A DNA stretch of 64,000 nucleotides from assembly GCA_028873535.1 (NCBI GenBank), contig JAGWIJ010000002.1, positions 1 to 64,000 of the forward strand, given 5' to 3'. A program made the translations under genes and the position numbers. Under the pieces are notes generated by a model. It was not told the DNA's origin. It did no database searches and saw nothing but the letters and a program-made list of their open reading frames with translations. This stretch comes from Pseudomonadota bacterium (GTDB lineage Bacteria; Pseudomonadota; Gammaproteobacteria; Burkholderiales; Ferrovaceae). This document shows positions 9,086 through 17,775 of the stretch, in pieces (position 1 is the first letter of the stretch; each line of letters begins with the position of its first letter).

Positions 9086-10101
9086 GCCGCAGGCTCCACA
9101 GCCGCCACGAACTTCTCGGCATGGAAGCCGCCAGGATTGACGCCGGTTGAAGCAATCCAGCGGCGCACGCCTTCGACCATCGGCGGCGGCCCGCACACGT
9201 AGACGTCGACGGCACCGTCGTGCAGGTCGGCAGCATCCAGGTGGTCAGTCACGTAGCCCTGGCGAACGCCCGCACCGGCACCAGCAGCATCGACGACCAC
9301 CGTGAAGTAGTCGAAGTCCGGCAGCCGACAACGCAGCTGGTCGAGGGTCGCGGTCTCGACCAGGTCAATGGCACGATTGACGCCATACGCAAGCCGCACC
9401 GGAAATGCCGGCGGGTGATCGGCCAGCCAGTGCAGCATCGAGAGGAACGGTGCCAGTCCGGTCCCGCCGGCCAGCATCAGCACCGGACGCTCGACCGGCC
9501 GCAGGTAGAAGCTGCCATATGGCCCGCTCAGCGCGACCGTGTCGCCGGGCACTGCACGTTCGCGCATGTAGCCGCTCATGAGTCCGCCCGGCACGTCACG
9601 GATCAGGAACGACAATTCGCTGCGGTCGGGTGGCGAACTGAAGGAGTAGGCACGGCTTTCAGAGCTCCCCGGCACCGTGATCCGGACGTACTGCCCTGGC
9701 AGGAAAGCCAGCGGCTGCTCCGCCTTGAGCGAGAACGCGACCGTGCTGGCGCAGTCGCGCGCGATCCAGTCGATGCGCGCGCTCAGGCTGCCGGCCTGGA
9801 TGCGGCAGGCCTGCGCGGACGCCGCAATGCGCACCACGCAGTCGCTGGAAGGGCGCATCTGGCAGGTCAGGACCCCGCCGGCGGCGGCTTCCTCGGCAGA
9901 AAGGGCATCCTCGATGTGGTCGCCGAGCACATAGCTTCCACCCTCGCAGTGCGACTTGCAGGTGCCGCAGGCGCCGTCGCGGCAGTCCAGGGGAATGTTG
10001 ACGCGCGCTCGGTAGGCGGCGTCCGCAACGGTCTCGCCGGGTGCGCAGGGGACGATGCGGGTCACCCCGTCGTCGAAGCGCAATGCAATCCGATAGGTCA
10101 T
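9082..10101 (-). CDS. benC: Benzoate 1,2-dioxygenase reductase component (BenC)
   Basis: 339 residues from ATG 10101, chosen because AAGGAT lies 7 bases upstream; a longer frame exists but adds an unrelated leader. The N-terminus is a plant-type [2Fe-2S] ferredoxin domain with CRDGACGTCKSHC and a fourth cysteine in VLTCQM. An FAD domain follows with RAYSFSS, then an NAD-binding domain with LAGGTGLAPFLSML and VYVCGPPPMVE. It passes electrons from NADH to the BenA Rieske centre. Third gene of benABCD; 57 bases separate it from benB, and its stop overlaps the benD start. Confidence 0.95.
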   Translation of the reverse strand: MTYRIALRFDDGVTRIVPCAPGETVADAAYRARVNIPLDCRDGACGTCKSHCEGGSYVLGDHIEDALSAEEAAAGGVLTCQMRPSSDCVVRIAASAQACRIQAGSLSARIDWIARDCASTVAFSLKAEQPLAFLPGQYVRITVPGSSESRAYSFSSPPDRSELSFLIRDVPGGLMSGYMRERAVPGDTVALSGPYGSFYLRPVERPVLMLAGGTGLAPFLSMLHWLADHPPAFPVRLAYGVNRAIDLVETATLDQLRCRLPDFDYFTVVVDAAGAGAGVRQGYVTDHLDAADLHDGAVDVYVCGPPPMVEGVRRWIASTGVNPGGFHAEKFVAAVEPAA

Positions 10102-10158
10102 TTGCAGATCCTTCGCAGGACGGCCAGCAGCGGTGCAATCGCGCCGCCTCGCCGGCAA

Positions 10159-10644
10159 TCAGATGTGATAGATGTCGAGCATCTGGTGGATGTAGTCGTT
10201 CTTGATCACGACGGTCTTGGCAGTGATCCTGGGCCGTCCGTCGCGCGCCTCGATGCGGTAGCGAGCCGTTCCGAACCAGGTGTCCACCAGCTGGTAGCGG
10301 AAGCTGTGCGTGGTCCAGTTGAAGCAGACCTCGATGCCCGCGTCGTCGCGTGCGAGGATCTCGACATTGCTGATGTCGCGGTTGTAGCGCGTATCGGGCA
10401 CGGTCGCACTCGAACGCTCAGTCTCGATGCGGAACACGCGATCCTCCAGGCCCTGCCGACTGGGGTAGTAGATCAGCGAGACCTCGCGCTGCGGATCGCT
10501 GGTCAGGCGGTCATCGTCGTCCCAGGCGGGAACGTGGTATCGGACCTGTTCATCATAGAGGTCCAGCCAGTCCTGCCAACGCCGTTCCGCCTGCGCGCGC
10601 GCCTCGCGATACAGGAAGGCGCGGACCTCTTCGCAGCTCATCAT
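10159..10644 (-). CDS. benB: Benzoate 1,2-dioxygenase small (beta) subunit (BenB)
   Basis: 161 residues from ATG 10644, with GGAGG seven bases upstream; the start overlaps the benA stop. It belongs to the ring-hydroxylating dioxygenase beta-subunit family (cystatin-like fold): [20 protein letters not shown] near the start, then [17 protein letters not shown] and a C-terminus ending [11 protein letters not shown] as in BenB/XylY. The subunit is structural, forming the alpha3-beta3 hexamer with BenA. Length is normal for the family. Confidence 0.94.
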   Translation of the reverse strand: MMSCEEVRAFLYREARAQAERRWQDWLDLYDEQVRYHVPAWDDDDRLTSDPQREVSLIYYPSRQGLEDRVFRIETERSSATVPDTRYNRDISNVEILARDDAGIEVCFNWTTHSFRYQLVDTWFGTARYRIEARDGRPRITAKTVVIKNDYIHQMLDIYHI

Positions 10645-12017
10645 GACTGGTCCTCCCGGGTGGCGGCGTCCGCCTGCAGTCCACGGCGCAGCGCCTCGAT
10701 CCAGTAGCGGTGCTGCACCGTATACAGGCCTTCATCCTCGGTCATCACCCCGGACAGTTCAGGCCGCAGTCCGATCGCCTCGGCATTGGCGTCGGGCCCA
10801 TGCACCCAGTGGGTCGCTCCGCGTGTCATGTCATTCCAGCGCGTGGCGCGCCCTTCGTAGCCGCGCTGGCAGGCACGGAACTCCTCCAGGTCGTCCGGCG
10901 TCGCCATCCCGGTGGCGTTGAAGAAATCCTCGTACTGACGCAAGCGGCGTGCGCGCGACTCGGCGGACTCGCCCTTGGGTGCAATGCAGTAGATGGTGAC
11001 CTCGCTGCGGTCCACCGACAAGGGACGTACCACCCGGATCTGCGAACTGAACTGGTCCATCAGGTAGACGTTGGGATACAGGCACAGGTTGCGCGATTTG
11101 CGCAGCATCCAGTCAGCACGCGCCTCGCCGAAACTGGCCACCCATTGCTCGCGCATTGCGTGCAGCGGCCGGTCCTCGGGATTGGCCCAGTTGCTCCACA
11201 ACAGCATGTGGCCATTGCGGAAGGAATACGAACCCCCGCCCTGCCGGGCCCAGCCACCGGCGCTCATGGCCTTGACAGTGTCGACCTTGCCGTCGGCAGC
11301 GCGCTGTGCCGTGGTGGCCGCATAGTTCCAGTGCACCGCACTCACGTGGTAGCCGTCGGCGCCATTCTCGGCGTGCAGCTTCCAGTTGCCGTCGAAGGTA
11401 TAGGTGGACACGCCACGCAGCACCTCGAGCCCTTCCGGCGCCTGGTCGACGATCATGTCGATGATCGCCGCGGCCTCGCCAAGATGCTCCTCGAGCGGCA
11501 CCACATCCGCACGCACGCTGCCGAACAGGAACCCGCGATAGCTGGCAAATGCGCCGAGCCGCACCAGATCGTGACTGCCATTGCAGTTGAAACCGGCCGG
11601 ATAGCCGGCATCGGGTCCCTGGTCCTTGACCTTGAGCAGCTTGCCGGCATTGCTGAACGTCCAGCCGTGGAAGGGACAGGTGAAGCTGGACTTGTTGCCC
11701 TTGCGGAAACGGCACAGCAAGGCACCGCGATGGGTGCAGCTGTTGATCAGGGCGTTGAGATTGCCGTCCTTGCCGCGCGTGATCACCACCGGCTGGCGGC
11801 CGACCTGGACGGTGAGGTAGTCGTTGACCTCGGGGATCTGGCTTTCATGGGCCAGGTACACCCAGTTGCCTTCGAACAGGTATTTCATCTCCAGCTCGAA
11901 CAGCTCCTGGTCGGTGAAGGCCCTGCGGTCGAGCCGGTAGCGCTGTTGCGCGGGATCCTCGTCCAGCAGGCCTTCCAGCCTGGCGAGCGGGTTCGGCGCT
12001 TGTCCTGATTTCTGCAT
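10641..12017 (-). CDS. benA: Benzoate 1,2-dioxygenase large (alpha) subunit (BenA)
   Basis: 458 residues from ATG 12017, which has GAGGAGAT upstream. Rieske ligands are CTHRG near residue 94 and CPFHGW near 114; the mononuclear iron site is in [15 protein letters not shown] near 215-230, where Asp and two His are visible. Sequence such as [26 protein letters not shown] and [16 protein letters not shown] closely matches BenA/XylX, so benzoate or toluate is the likely substrate rather than anthranilate. The product is the non-aromatic cis-diol processed by BenD. First gene of benABCD; a sigma-54-type promoter lies about 50 bases upstream. Confidence 0.95.
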   Translation of the reverse strand: MQKSGQAPNPLARLEGLLDEDPAQQRYRLDRRAFTDQELFELEMKYLFEGNWVYLAHESQIPEVNDYLTVQVGRQPVVITRGKDGNLNALINSCTHRGALLCRFRKGNKSSFTCPFHGWTFSNAGKLLKVKDQGPDAGYPAGFNCNGSHDLVRLGAFASYRGFLFGSVRADVVPLEEHLGEAAAIIDMIVDQAPEGLEVLRGVSTYTFDGNWKLHAENGADGYHVSAVHWNYAATTAQRAADGKVDTVKAMSAGGWARQGGGSYSFRNGHMLLWSNWANPEDRPLHAMREQWVASFGEARADWMLRKSRNLCLYPNVYLMDQFSSQIRVVRPLSVDRSEVTIYCIAPKGESAESRARRLRQYEDFFNATGMATPDDLEEFRACQRGYEGRATRWNDMTRGATHWVHGPDANAEAIGLRPELSGVMTEDEGLYTVQHRYWIEALRRGLQADAATREDQS

Positions 12018-12079
12018 GCCTGATCTCCTCTGCGTGGTTCTTGTCGTCACCGCCATGCCGCGGTCCCGTACCTTGCCTT

Positions 12080-12095
12080 AGCAGGCAGCGTGCCA
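12080..12095 (-). promoter_or_regulatory. Sigma-54 (-24/-12) promoter of benABCD
   Basis: On the reverse strand the sequence is TGGCACGCTGCCTGCT. The -24 element TGGCAC is exact, the -12 element is CTGCT (consensus TTGCW) and the invariant GG and GC are ten bases apart. Predicted transcription would begin near 12068, about 50 bases before the benA start codon. The adjacent divergent gene encodes a XylR/DmpR-type sigma-54 activator, which supports the call. Confidence 0.72.
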
Positions 12096-12216
12096 GTCGG
12101 CCCAACGGCGGCCTGCCGCTCGATCGGCAAGGCCGCGCCCCAGGTGTTCGCAGGCAGCCCGATGGTCGGCGTGTTCGCTGGCGCCCGGCGCGGGCCCTTG
12201 GCGTGGGTGCCGGATT

Positions 12217-12277
12217 GCATCAATTCGTCGAAGCGCCGCATCGGCATCGCAACGCAGCATGCTGCAAATGGTCGAGT
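12217..12277 (-). promoter_or_regulatory. Possible activator-binding sites upstream of benA
   Basis: Two related imperfect palindromes begin at 12217 (GCATCAATTCGTCGAAG) and 12261 (GCTGCAAATGGTCGAGT). They match each other at 11 of 17 positions, resemble the XylR/DmpR site TTGATCAATTGATCAA, and start 44 bases (about four helical turns) apart, 120-180 bases upstream of the -24 box. Spacing and location fit upstream activating sequences, but the individual matches are weak. The rest of the 396-base gap between benA and the activator gene holds nothing else recognisable. Confidence 0.4.
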
Positions 12278-12413
12278 GCACGGACGCAGCGGTGCGTGGC
12301 AAGGTGCGCACCAGCGGTGGGAAGCGGTATGCTCGGCGAGGCGGGGACGCCGGGTGCGGCGATGCATGTCGATCGCGGGACCGCGGCCCCGATACGTTCG
12401 CCAGCAGGCGGCA

Positions 12414-14201
12414 ATGCGGAGGAAGCCAGCCTTGAATCCAAACGTCCAGTCCAGCGCCGTCGAGGAGCAGCCCAAGCGTCTGCCAGGCTTCGATGACCTG
12501 CGCGCACGCCTGGTGTTCTCGTCCAGCGACGGCCGCATCTGGCTGGGCGATCAGCGCATGCTGCTGATCCACGCCAAGGCGCTCGGAAACCTGCGCCGCG
12601 AGATGGTGGAGACGCTCGGACTGGAGGTCGCACGCGGCTTCATCACACGCATGGGCTACTATGCGGGCGCCCAGGATGCGCGCATGGCGCGCAGCCTGCG
12701 CACCGGCGCCTCGCTGCAGGAGATGTTCCTGGCAGGGCCGCAGATGCACTGCCTGGAAGGAGTGGGCCTGTCGCAGCTGGTGCGCCTGGAGTTCGATGTC
12801 GCCAGCGGCCGGCACTACGGCGAGTTCGTCTGGACCAGCCCTGTCGAGGACGAAGAGCATCTGCGGCACTTCGCCATCGGCACCGAGCCGGCCTGCTGGA
12901 TGCAGATCGGCTACGCGTCGGGCTATGCCACCGAATTCATGGGCCTGCCGGTCCTGTATCGCGAGGTCGAATGCCAGGCGATGGGCCAACCGTGGTGCCG
13001 CATCGTGGGCAAGCCGATCGCCGAGTGGGGTAGCGAGGCCAGCGAAGACCTGCGCCACCTGGCGTACCATCCGCACGAAGCCGCCCCTGGCGCATCTGCC
13101 GCGTCGCCAGCCGTGCGCTGCGCGGTGGCCCCGGCAGCTTCGGAGGCGGACGAGTCGGTCGGCATCTCACCGGGTTTCAATGCCGCCATGCACATGGTGC
13201 GCAAGGTGGCTCCCACCCAGGCCACGGTGCTGTTCCTGGGCGAAAGCGGCGTCGGCAAGGAAGTGTTCGCGCGTACGCTGCATAGGCTCAGCACGCGCCG
13301 CGAGGGTCCGTTCGTGGCCCTCAACTGTGCGGCCATTCCGGACAACCTGATCGAGTCGGAACTGTTCGGCGTCGAACGCGGTGCCTTCACCGGAGTCCAG
13401 CAGGGCCGGCCGGGCCGTTTCGAACGTGCCGAAGGCGGCACGCTGTTCCTCGACGAGGTCGGCACCCTGACGGCCGAGGCGCAGGGCAAGCTGCTGCGCG
13501 TGATCCAGGAGCGCGAAGTGGAGCGCCTGGGTGACACTCGCACGCGCAAAGTGGACGTGCGTCTGGTCGCTGCCACCAACCTCGACCTGCGGGATGCCGT
13601 GGCGCGCGGAACATTCCGCGAGGATCTCTACTTCCGTCTCAATGTGTTCCCGATCCGTATCCTTCCGCTGCGCGAGCGACGCGAGGACATCCCTCTGCTG
13701 ATGGCGCATTTCCTCGCCGCATTCAACGAGCGCCATTGCCGTCAGCTCAGCGGCTTCACGCAGCATGCGGTGGATGCCATGCTGTCATACGACTGGCCTG
13801 GCAACGTGCGCGAACTGGAGAATGTGGTCGAGCGCGGCGTGATCCTGGCAGCCGACGACACGGCCATCGACACGCCGCACCTGTTCACCAGCGGCGAAGT
13901 GGTTCACACACCGCACTTCTCGCTCGACGCCTACGGACATCTGGTCGACCGCCGCACGGCAGAGGCACCGCCCGAGGCGGACCATGCCTCCGTCGAGCGA
14001 CGCATCGTGCAGCTGCTGCGCGGCGAGGGCGGCCACGAGGGCGGCGTGTCACTGGACGATATCGAGACGCTGCTGTTGCGGCGCGCGATCGAGCAGACCC
14101 ATGGCAACGTCTCCGCCGCTGCGCGCGTACTCGGCATCACACGCCCGCAGATGGTGTATCGGCTGAAGGCGCGCGGAATCGCGGAGACTGGACCGACCTA
14201 G
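12414..14201 (+). CDS. XylR/DmpR-type sigma-54 activator beside benABCD
   Basis: 595 residues if read from ATG 12414. A TTG at 12432 is an attractive alternative start because GGAGGAAG lies six bases before it. Domains: XylR_N aromatic-effector domain (to about 180), V4R with [12 protein letters not shown] and the metal-binding pattern [10 protein letters not shown], a linker, the AAA+ sigma-54 domain with Walker A GESGVGKE near 275, GAFTG near 322 and FLDEVGTL, and a C-terminal Fis-type HTH ending in [13 protein letters not shown]. Such proteins bind an aromatic effector directly and activate sigma-54 RNA polymerase. It is divergent from benA, which has a matching -24/-12 promoter, so control of benABCD is likely. 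Benzoate operons more usually have AraC- or LysR-type regulators. The true effector is not deducible. Confidence 0.9.
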   Translation: MRRKPALNPNVQSSAVEEQPKRLPGFDDLRARLVFSSSDGRIWLGDQRMLLIHAKALGNLRREMVETLGLEVARGFITRMGYYAGAQDARMARSLRTGASLQEMFLAGPQMHCLEGVGLSQLVRLEFDVASGRHYGEFVWTSPVEDEEHLRHFAIGTEPACWMQIGYASGYATEFMGLPVLYREVECQAMGQPWCRIVGKPIAEWGSEASEDLRHLAYHPHEAAPGASAASPAVRCAVAPAASEADESVGISPGFNAAMHMVRKVAPTQATVLFLGESGVGKEVFARTLHRLSTRREGPFVALNCAAIPDNLIESELFGVERGAFTGVQQGRPGRFERAEGGTLFLDEVGTLTAEAQGKLLRVIQEREVERLGDTRTRKVDVRLVAATNLDLRDAVARGTFREDLYFRLNVFPIRILPLRERREDIPLLMAHFLAAFNERHCRQLSGFTQHAVDAMLSYDWPGNVRELENVVERGVILAADDTAIDTPHLFTSGEVVHTPHFSLDAYGHLVDRRTAEAPPEADHASVERRIVQLLRGEGGHEGGVSLDDIETLLLRRAIEQTHGNVSAAARVLGITRPQMVYRLKARGIAETGPT

Positions 14202-14222
14202 TGCGCCGGTCCGTCTCGATGT

Positions 14223-14249
14223 GCCGTCCCGCCTGAAAGGCGGTCCGGC
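14223..14249. terminator. Hairpin between convergent genes
   Basis: GCCGTCCCGCC and GGCGGTCCGGC flank a five-base loop, giving stems of four and five GC-rich pairs separated by a two-base mismatch. It sits between the convergent stops of the sigma-54 activator (14201) and the DUF1329 gene (14257), so it could act in both directions. No long T tract follows on either strand, which keeps confidence moderate. Confidence 0.45.
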
Positions 14250-14256
14250 ATCCTTC

Positions 14257-15576
14257 TCAGTCCCCCCCACGCATGTACTGGACCTGGAACATCTGCGGCG
14301 GGTTGGACTTGAACTCGACCTCGCCGCGGAACTGGCCGGTGGTGCAGTGACGTGCCTGCAGGTCCACCACCGAGAAGGCGTCGTCGATCCCGATCCCCGC
14401 GCCCTTGTTCAGCGCCAGGTGATGGTCGGCATGCGACTTGCCCACCGAGAAGGTCTTCCACAGCTCACCCTTGCGGTCGTAGATCTCCTCCGCACCGTTG
14501 ATGTTCTGCAGCTGCGCGTCCATGTACATCACGCGCTTGCTGATCGGGTGGTTCGGGTTCACCGGCACCGCCTCCAGCACATACGCCTTGCGCAGCTGCC
14601 ACGTGCCTTCGAAGAAGCACCCGCCCTGCCCGCCGAAATTCACGTACTGGTAGCCGTCCGCCTCCTTCGGCATGTCACCCGCCAGCTTCAGGTCGTTGTG
14701 GTTCCACATCGGCAGCAGCACGTTCTTCGTGCCCTTGTACGTCCACTTCATGTCCGAGACCCGGCCGTTGTAGCCCTCGAAGTCCTCGATCATCAGGTCC
14801 GCTCCCAGGAAGGCATCCGTCGCCTGGCCCGTCGACAGCCGCCGCACGCGGCGCTGGAAGCCCAGGTAAAGGTAGGCATCGTCCAGCTTCTGGTCGTCCT
14901 CGTAGCGCTGGATCAGCAGCTGCGTGTTCTTCAGGTCCTGCGGCTCCTGCACATGCACGTAGATCCCGCGGTACAGGTTGGCCGGGTTCGGCGTCACCTC
15001 CGGCACCGGCGCGTCCTTCACGCGGTGCTTGATGTTCAGGAAGTGGAAGTCGAACTTGATCGTGCGCTCCACCTGGCCCGTCGCCATGTTGCGGTACTTC
15101 CAGTAGAACGGGTTGATCTGCGCGTTGTCGCCCCAGTTCACGCCGTACTTGTAGTTCCACGCCAGCTTGTCGCCCGCGTGCGGATCGTCCAGCTTCGGCT
15201 CCTCCGGGAACGGCCGTCCGGCCACATAGCCCTCGAGCTCGCCCGTCCTGGCGCCCAGCTTCGCCTTGTTCAGGTTCTTGCGCGTCGCCTCGATGTAGCC
15301 GCTCGACAGCGCGAAGTCCGTCGTCGCCCCCACCTTCAGCTCGAACATGCCGTCCTTCAGCAGCTTGTACGTCCCCGCCGCCAGCGCATCCTTGAACTGG
15401 TCCGCATTGGCCTTGTTGATCACCATCCCCGCGCTCAGTCCGGGGAAGCTCGGGAAGCCGCCCTTGTACGGGCTGAAGGTGCTTTCCACGTCCGCGTCGG
15501 TGGCAGCCTGCGCCGCCAGGCTCGCGCCGGCCGCGAAGAAGGCCGCCGCCATCACCTTGAAGTATGTCTTGTGCAT
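14257..15576 (-). CDS. DUF1329 family periplasmic/outer-membrane-associated protein
   Basis: 439 residues from ATG 15576, preceded by AGGAG. An N-terminal signal peptide (KVMAAAFFAAGASLAAQA) indicates export. The body matches the DUF1329 family, predicted to have a LolA/LolB-like lipid-binding fold; recognisable stretches include KLAWNYKYGVNWGD, MIEDFEGYNGRVSDMKW and WELRK-like WQLRKAYVLEA. DUF1329 genes are typically next to DUF1302 genes and an MMPL exporter, exactly the arrangement here. The biochemical function is not established. Lying between benzoate and phenol genes, it may take part in handling hydrophobic substrates or envelope lipids. It is the last gene of the four-gene cluster. 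Confidence 0.88.
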   Translation of the reverse strand: MHKTYFKVMAAAFFAAGASLAAQAATDADVESTFSPYKGGFPSFPGLSAGMVINKANADQFKDALAAGTYKLLKDGMFELKVGATTDFALSSGYIEATRKNLNKAKLGARTGELEGYVAGRPFPEEPKLDDPHAGDKLAWNYKYGVNWGDNAQINPFYWKYRNMATGQVERTIKFDFHFLNIKHRVKDAPVPEVTPNPANLYRGIYVHVQEPQDLKNTQLLIQRYEDDQKLDDAYLYLGFQRRVRRLSTGQATDAFLGADLMIEDFEGYNGRVSDMKWTYKGTKNVLLPMWNHNDLKLAGDMPKEADGYQYVNFGGQGGCFFEGTWQLRKAYVLEAVPVNPNHPISKRVMYMDAQLQNINGAEEIYDRKGELWKTFSVGKSHADHHLALNKGAGIGIDDAFSVVDLQARHCTTGQFRGEVEFKSNPPQMFQVQYMRGGD

Positions 15577-15605
15577 TGCTTGCTCCTGTAGATTCGATTC
15601 GATGC

Positions 15606-17654
15606 TCAGAACTTGTAGCGCAGGCTGACGTAGACCTCGTTCTCACGCCACGCCGCCCCGATCGGGCCGGCACGGAAGATCCCCAGCGGCTCCAGCCCCG
15701 ACAGACCCGCCGACCCCACCGTCTGCCCCGGATAGGTCGTGAACGGCGGATACGGATTGCACGAGCGGCAGTCGTCCGCCTTCCAGTTGCTGATCCCGCC
15801 CTGCACCTTCACGTTGGCCCCGAACGAGAACTTCAGGTCGTCGCTGAAGATCCAGTCCACCTGCGGGCTCAAGGCCGTCGCGTCCGCCTGGAAGTCGTGC
15901 GCGATGATCAGCTGCGGACTCAGCCGGTCGTTGTTCAGGAAGGCCTTGATCAGCAGCGTCCCGATCTCGTTGTTCTCCCAGTCCGGCATCCCCACCGTCC
16001 CGTACAGTCCCTGCTGCGACTCGTGCTGGAAGATGTGCTGGAAGAACAACTGGCCCGAGATCAGCGTCGTGCGGTTCGGGTTGATCCACGGGATGAAGGT
16101 CGGACGGTCGATCCCGATCACCGAGCGGAACACCGGATTGCGCGAGAACAACTGGTCGCGCAGCGAGTTCGCGAACTCCTCGCCCTGCGTGAACGCGCCT
16201 TCCAGGCGCACCGCCGCCTTGGCCGATTCCCACTGCAGGTCCAGCGAACCCCCCAGCAGGTTCACCCGCGGGTAGTACACGTCGAACGCGATCAGCCGCG
16301 CCACCGCGGGTCCTCCCGGCAGGTTGCCCGGCACCCCGAGGAAGGGATTGGTCGCCGCGCCGTTGATCGAGTGCAGGCTCGGCAGTTGCGAGCGGTAGCT
16401 CAGCGCGTTGAGCGAGAACGAGGTCCCGCCCTGCGTCACCCCTTCGAACTTCAGGCCCAGCTGGGTGTTGTCCAGCTTCCAGTCCGGCAGGTTCACGTTG
16501 CGGATGCCGATCTGGTGCGCCCCGAAGTTGGTCGCGAACCACGGGCCCGCGCCGCTCTGGCTGAAGTTGGCGAAGTTCGCCACCGTGCCGCCGTTGTCCC
16601 ACAGGTTCGCCATGCCGCGGAAGAAGCACGACGCATCCAGGATCACGTTCGGCTGCCCGCACTGGCCCAGGTTGTTGGGGCGGAACTTGTCGAAGTTCCA
16701 CACCACCTGCAGGTTGCGCTCCTGCAGGCCCTCGCTGCCACCCATCCGGTACTCGCCCTGCGCGATCCACATCGGGATGCGGATGTCCTGCAGTTCGTCG
16801 TAGATGTTGTTGCGCGAGTAGTCCACCGGGTTGATCACGTCCAGCACCCGGAACAGGTCCGTGCGTCCCCACACCACCTGCTGCTTGCCGACCTTCAGGA
16901 ACAGCGAACGCGTGTCGTCGAGGTCGATCGTCTTCTTCACATAGGCTTCGCGCAGCACGTCCAGCCGGTTGTTGAACTCCGGCGCCTCCAGCTGCTGCAG
17001 GTCCTCGTTGCCGTAGCCCCCGAAGTCCCGGCAGCCGCGCGAATCCGTGTCGCACGGCCGCACCGGAACCCCGAACTCCACTCCGCCCTGCGCCGTCGCG
17101 TGCCAGTTCTGGCCCAGTACGATCATCCCGCTGTTCGGATTGTTGGCGTAGCTGTCGACGAAGGCGTTGTTGCTCAGCCCGAACGCGCCCGCCACGAAGG
17201 TGTGGCCGATGCCGCCCCCCTGCGGCACCATGCCCTGCGCATACGCCGGCGGCAGCGGCACGCCGGCCGCCGCAGCGGCAGGTCCGGCGCTGTTCTGCAG
17301 TTCCACCGGCCCGCCCGCCTTGTTGCCGAAATGCGTGTCGTTGAGCACGTAGGCGCCGTCGAAGGTGCCGCGCAGGATGCCGTGGAAGGCCCAGCCGCCG
17401 CTCAGCTTGCGGTCCGTCTCCAACTGCAGCGTGTTGCGGAACTTCGACAGCCCCACCGACCTGCCGGTGTAGTCCGCGCCGCGCACATGGGTGTCGTTCT
17501 CGTAGTAGACGTCGGTCTTCCACGTCTCGCCCCCCGCCACGGCCTCGCCCAGCGCCGGCAATGCCTCCTCCGCCGCCACCACCCGCGCCAACGCGCACAG
17601 CGCCACCAGCGCCGCCACGCGCGCGATGCTCCTGCTCCAGGTCTGCTGCATCAT
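15606..17654 (-). CDS. DUF1302 family predicted outer-membrane beta-barrel
   Basis: 682 residues from ATG 17654 (a second ATG follows at once; GGAGGGGA upstream). Signal peptide RVAALVALCALARVVAA, then a long region of alternating polar/hydrophobic strands with many aromatic residues, ending EVYVSLRYKF, the terminal Phe typical of outer-membrane barrels. Stretches such as KVGKQQVVWGRTDLFRVLD and DQLFSRNPVFRSVIGIDRP are typical of DUF1302. A hydrophobic-substrate channel is a plausible inference, not demonstrated. It follows the RND exporter gene with a 121-base gap and precedes DUF1329 by 29 bases. Confidence 0.88.
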   Translation of the reverse strand: MMQQTWSRSIARVAALVALCALARVVAAEEALPALGEAVAGGETWKTDVYYENDTHVRGADYTGRSVGLSKFRNTLQLETDRKLSGGWAFHGILRGTFDGAYVLNDTHFGNKAGGPVELQNSAGPAAAAAGVPLPPAYAQGMVPQGGGIGHTFVAGAFGLSNNAFVDSYANNPNSGMIVLGQNWHATAQGGVEFGVPVRPCDTDSRGCRDFGGYGNEDLQQLEAPEFNNRLDVLREAYVKKTIDLDDTRSLFLKVGKQQVVWGRTDLFRVLDVINPVDYSRNNIYDELQDIRIPMWIAQGEYRMGGSEGLQERNLQVVWNFDKFRPNNLGQCGQPNVILDASCFFRGMANLWDNGGTVANFANFSQSGAGPWFATNFGAHQIGIRNVNLPDWKLDNTQLGLKFEGVTQGGTSFSLNALSYRSQLPSLHSINGAATNPFLGVPGNLPGGPAVARLIAFDVYYPRVNLLGGSLDLQWESAKAAVRLEGAFTQGEEFANSLRDQLFSRNPVFRSVIGIDRPTFIPWINPNRTTLISGQLFFQHIFQHESQQGLYGTVGMPDWENNEIGTLLIKAFLNNDRLSPQLIIAHDFQADATALSPQVDWIFSDDLKFSFGANVKVQGGISNWKADDCRSCNPYPPFTTYPGQTVGSAGLSGLEPLGIFRAGPIGAAWRENEVYVSLRYKF

Positions 17655-17775
17655 TCCCCTCCTCTTCGTGGTGTTGTAGGTGCTTCCCGGCAGGCTTCCC
17701 TCATGGGTGTGGAAGTCCCGCCCCTGCCCGTGTCCGGCGCGCCCGCGCGCGCCGGCACTCGAACCCTGGCGCCGC

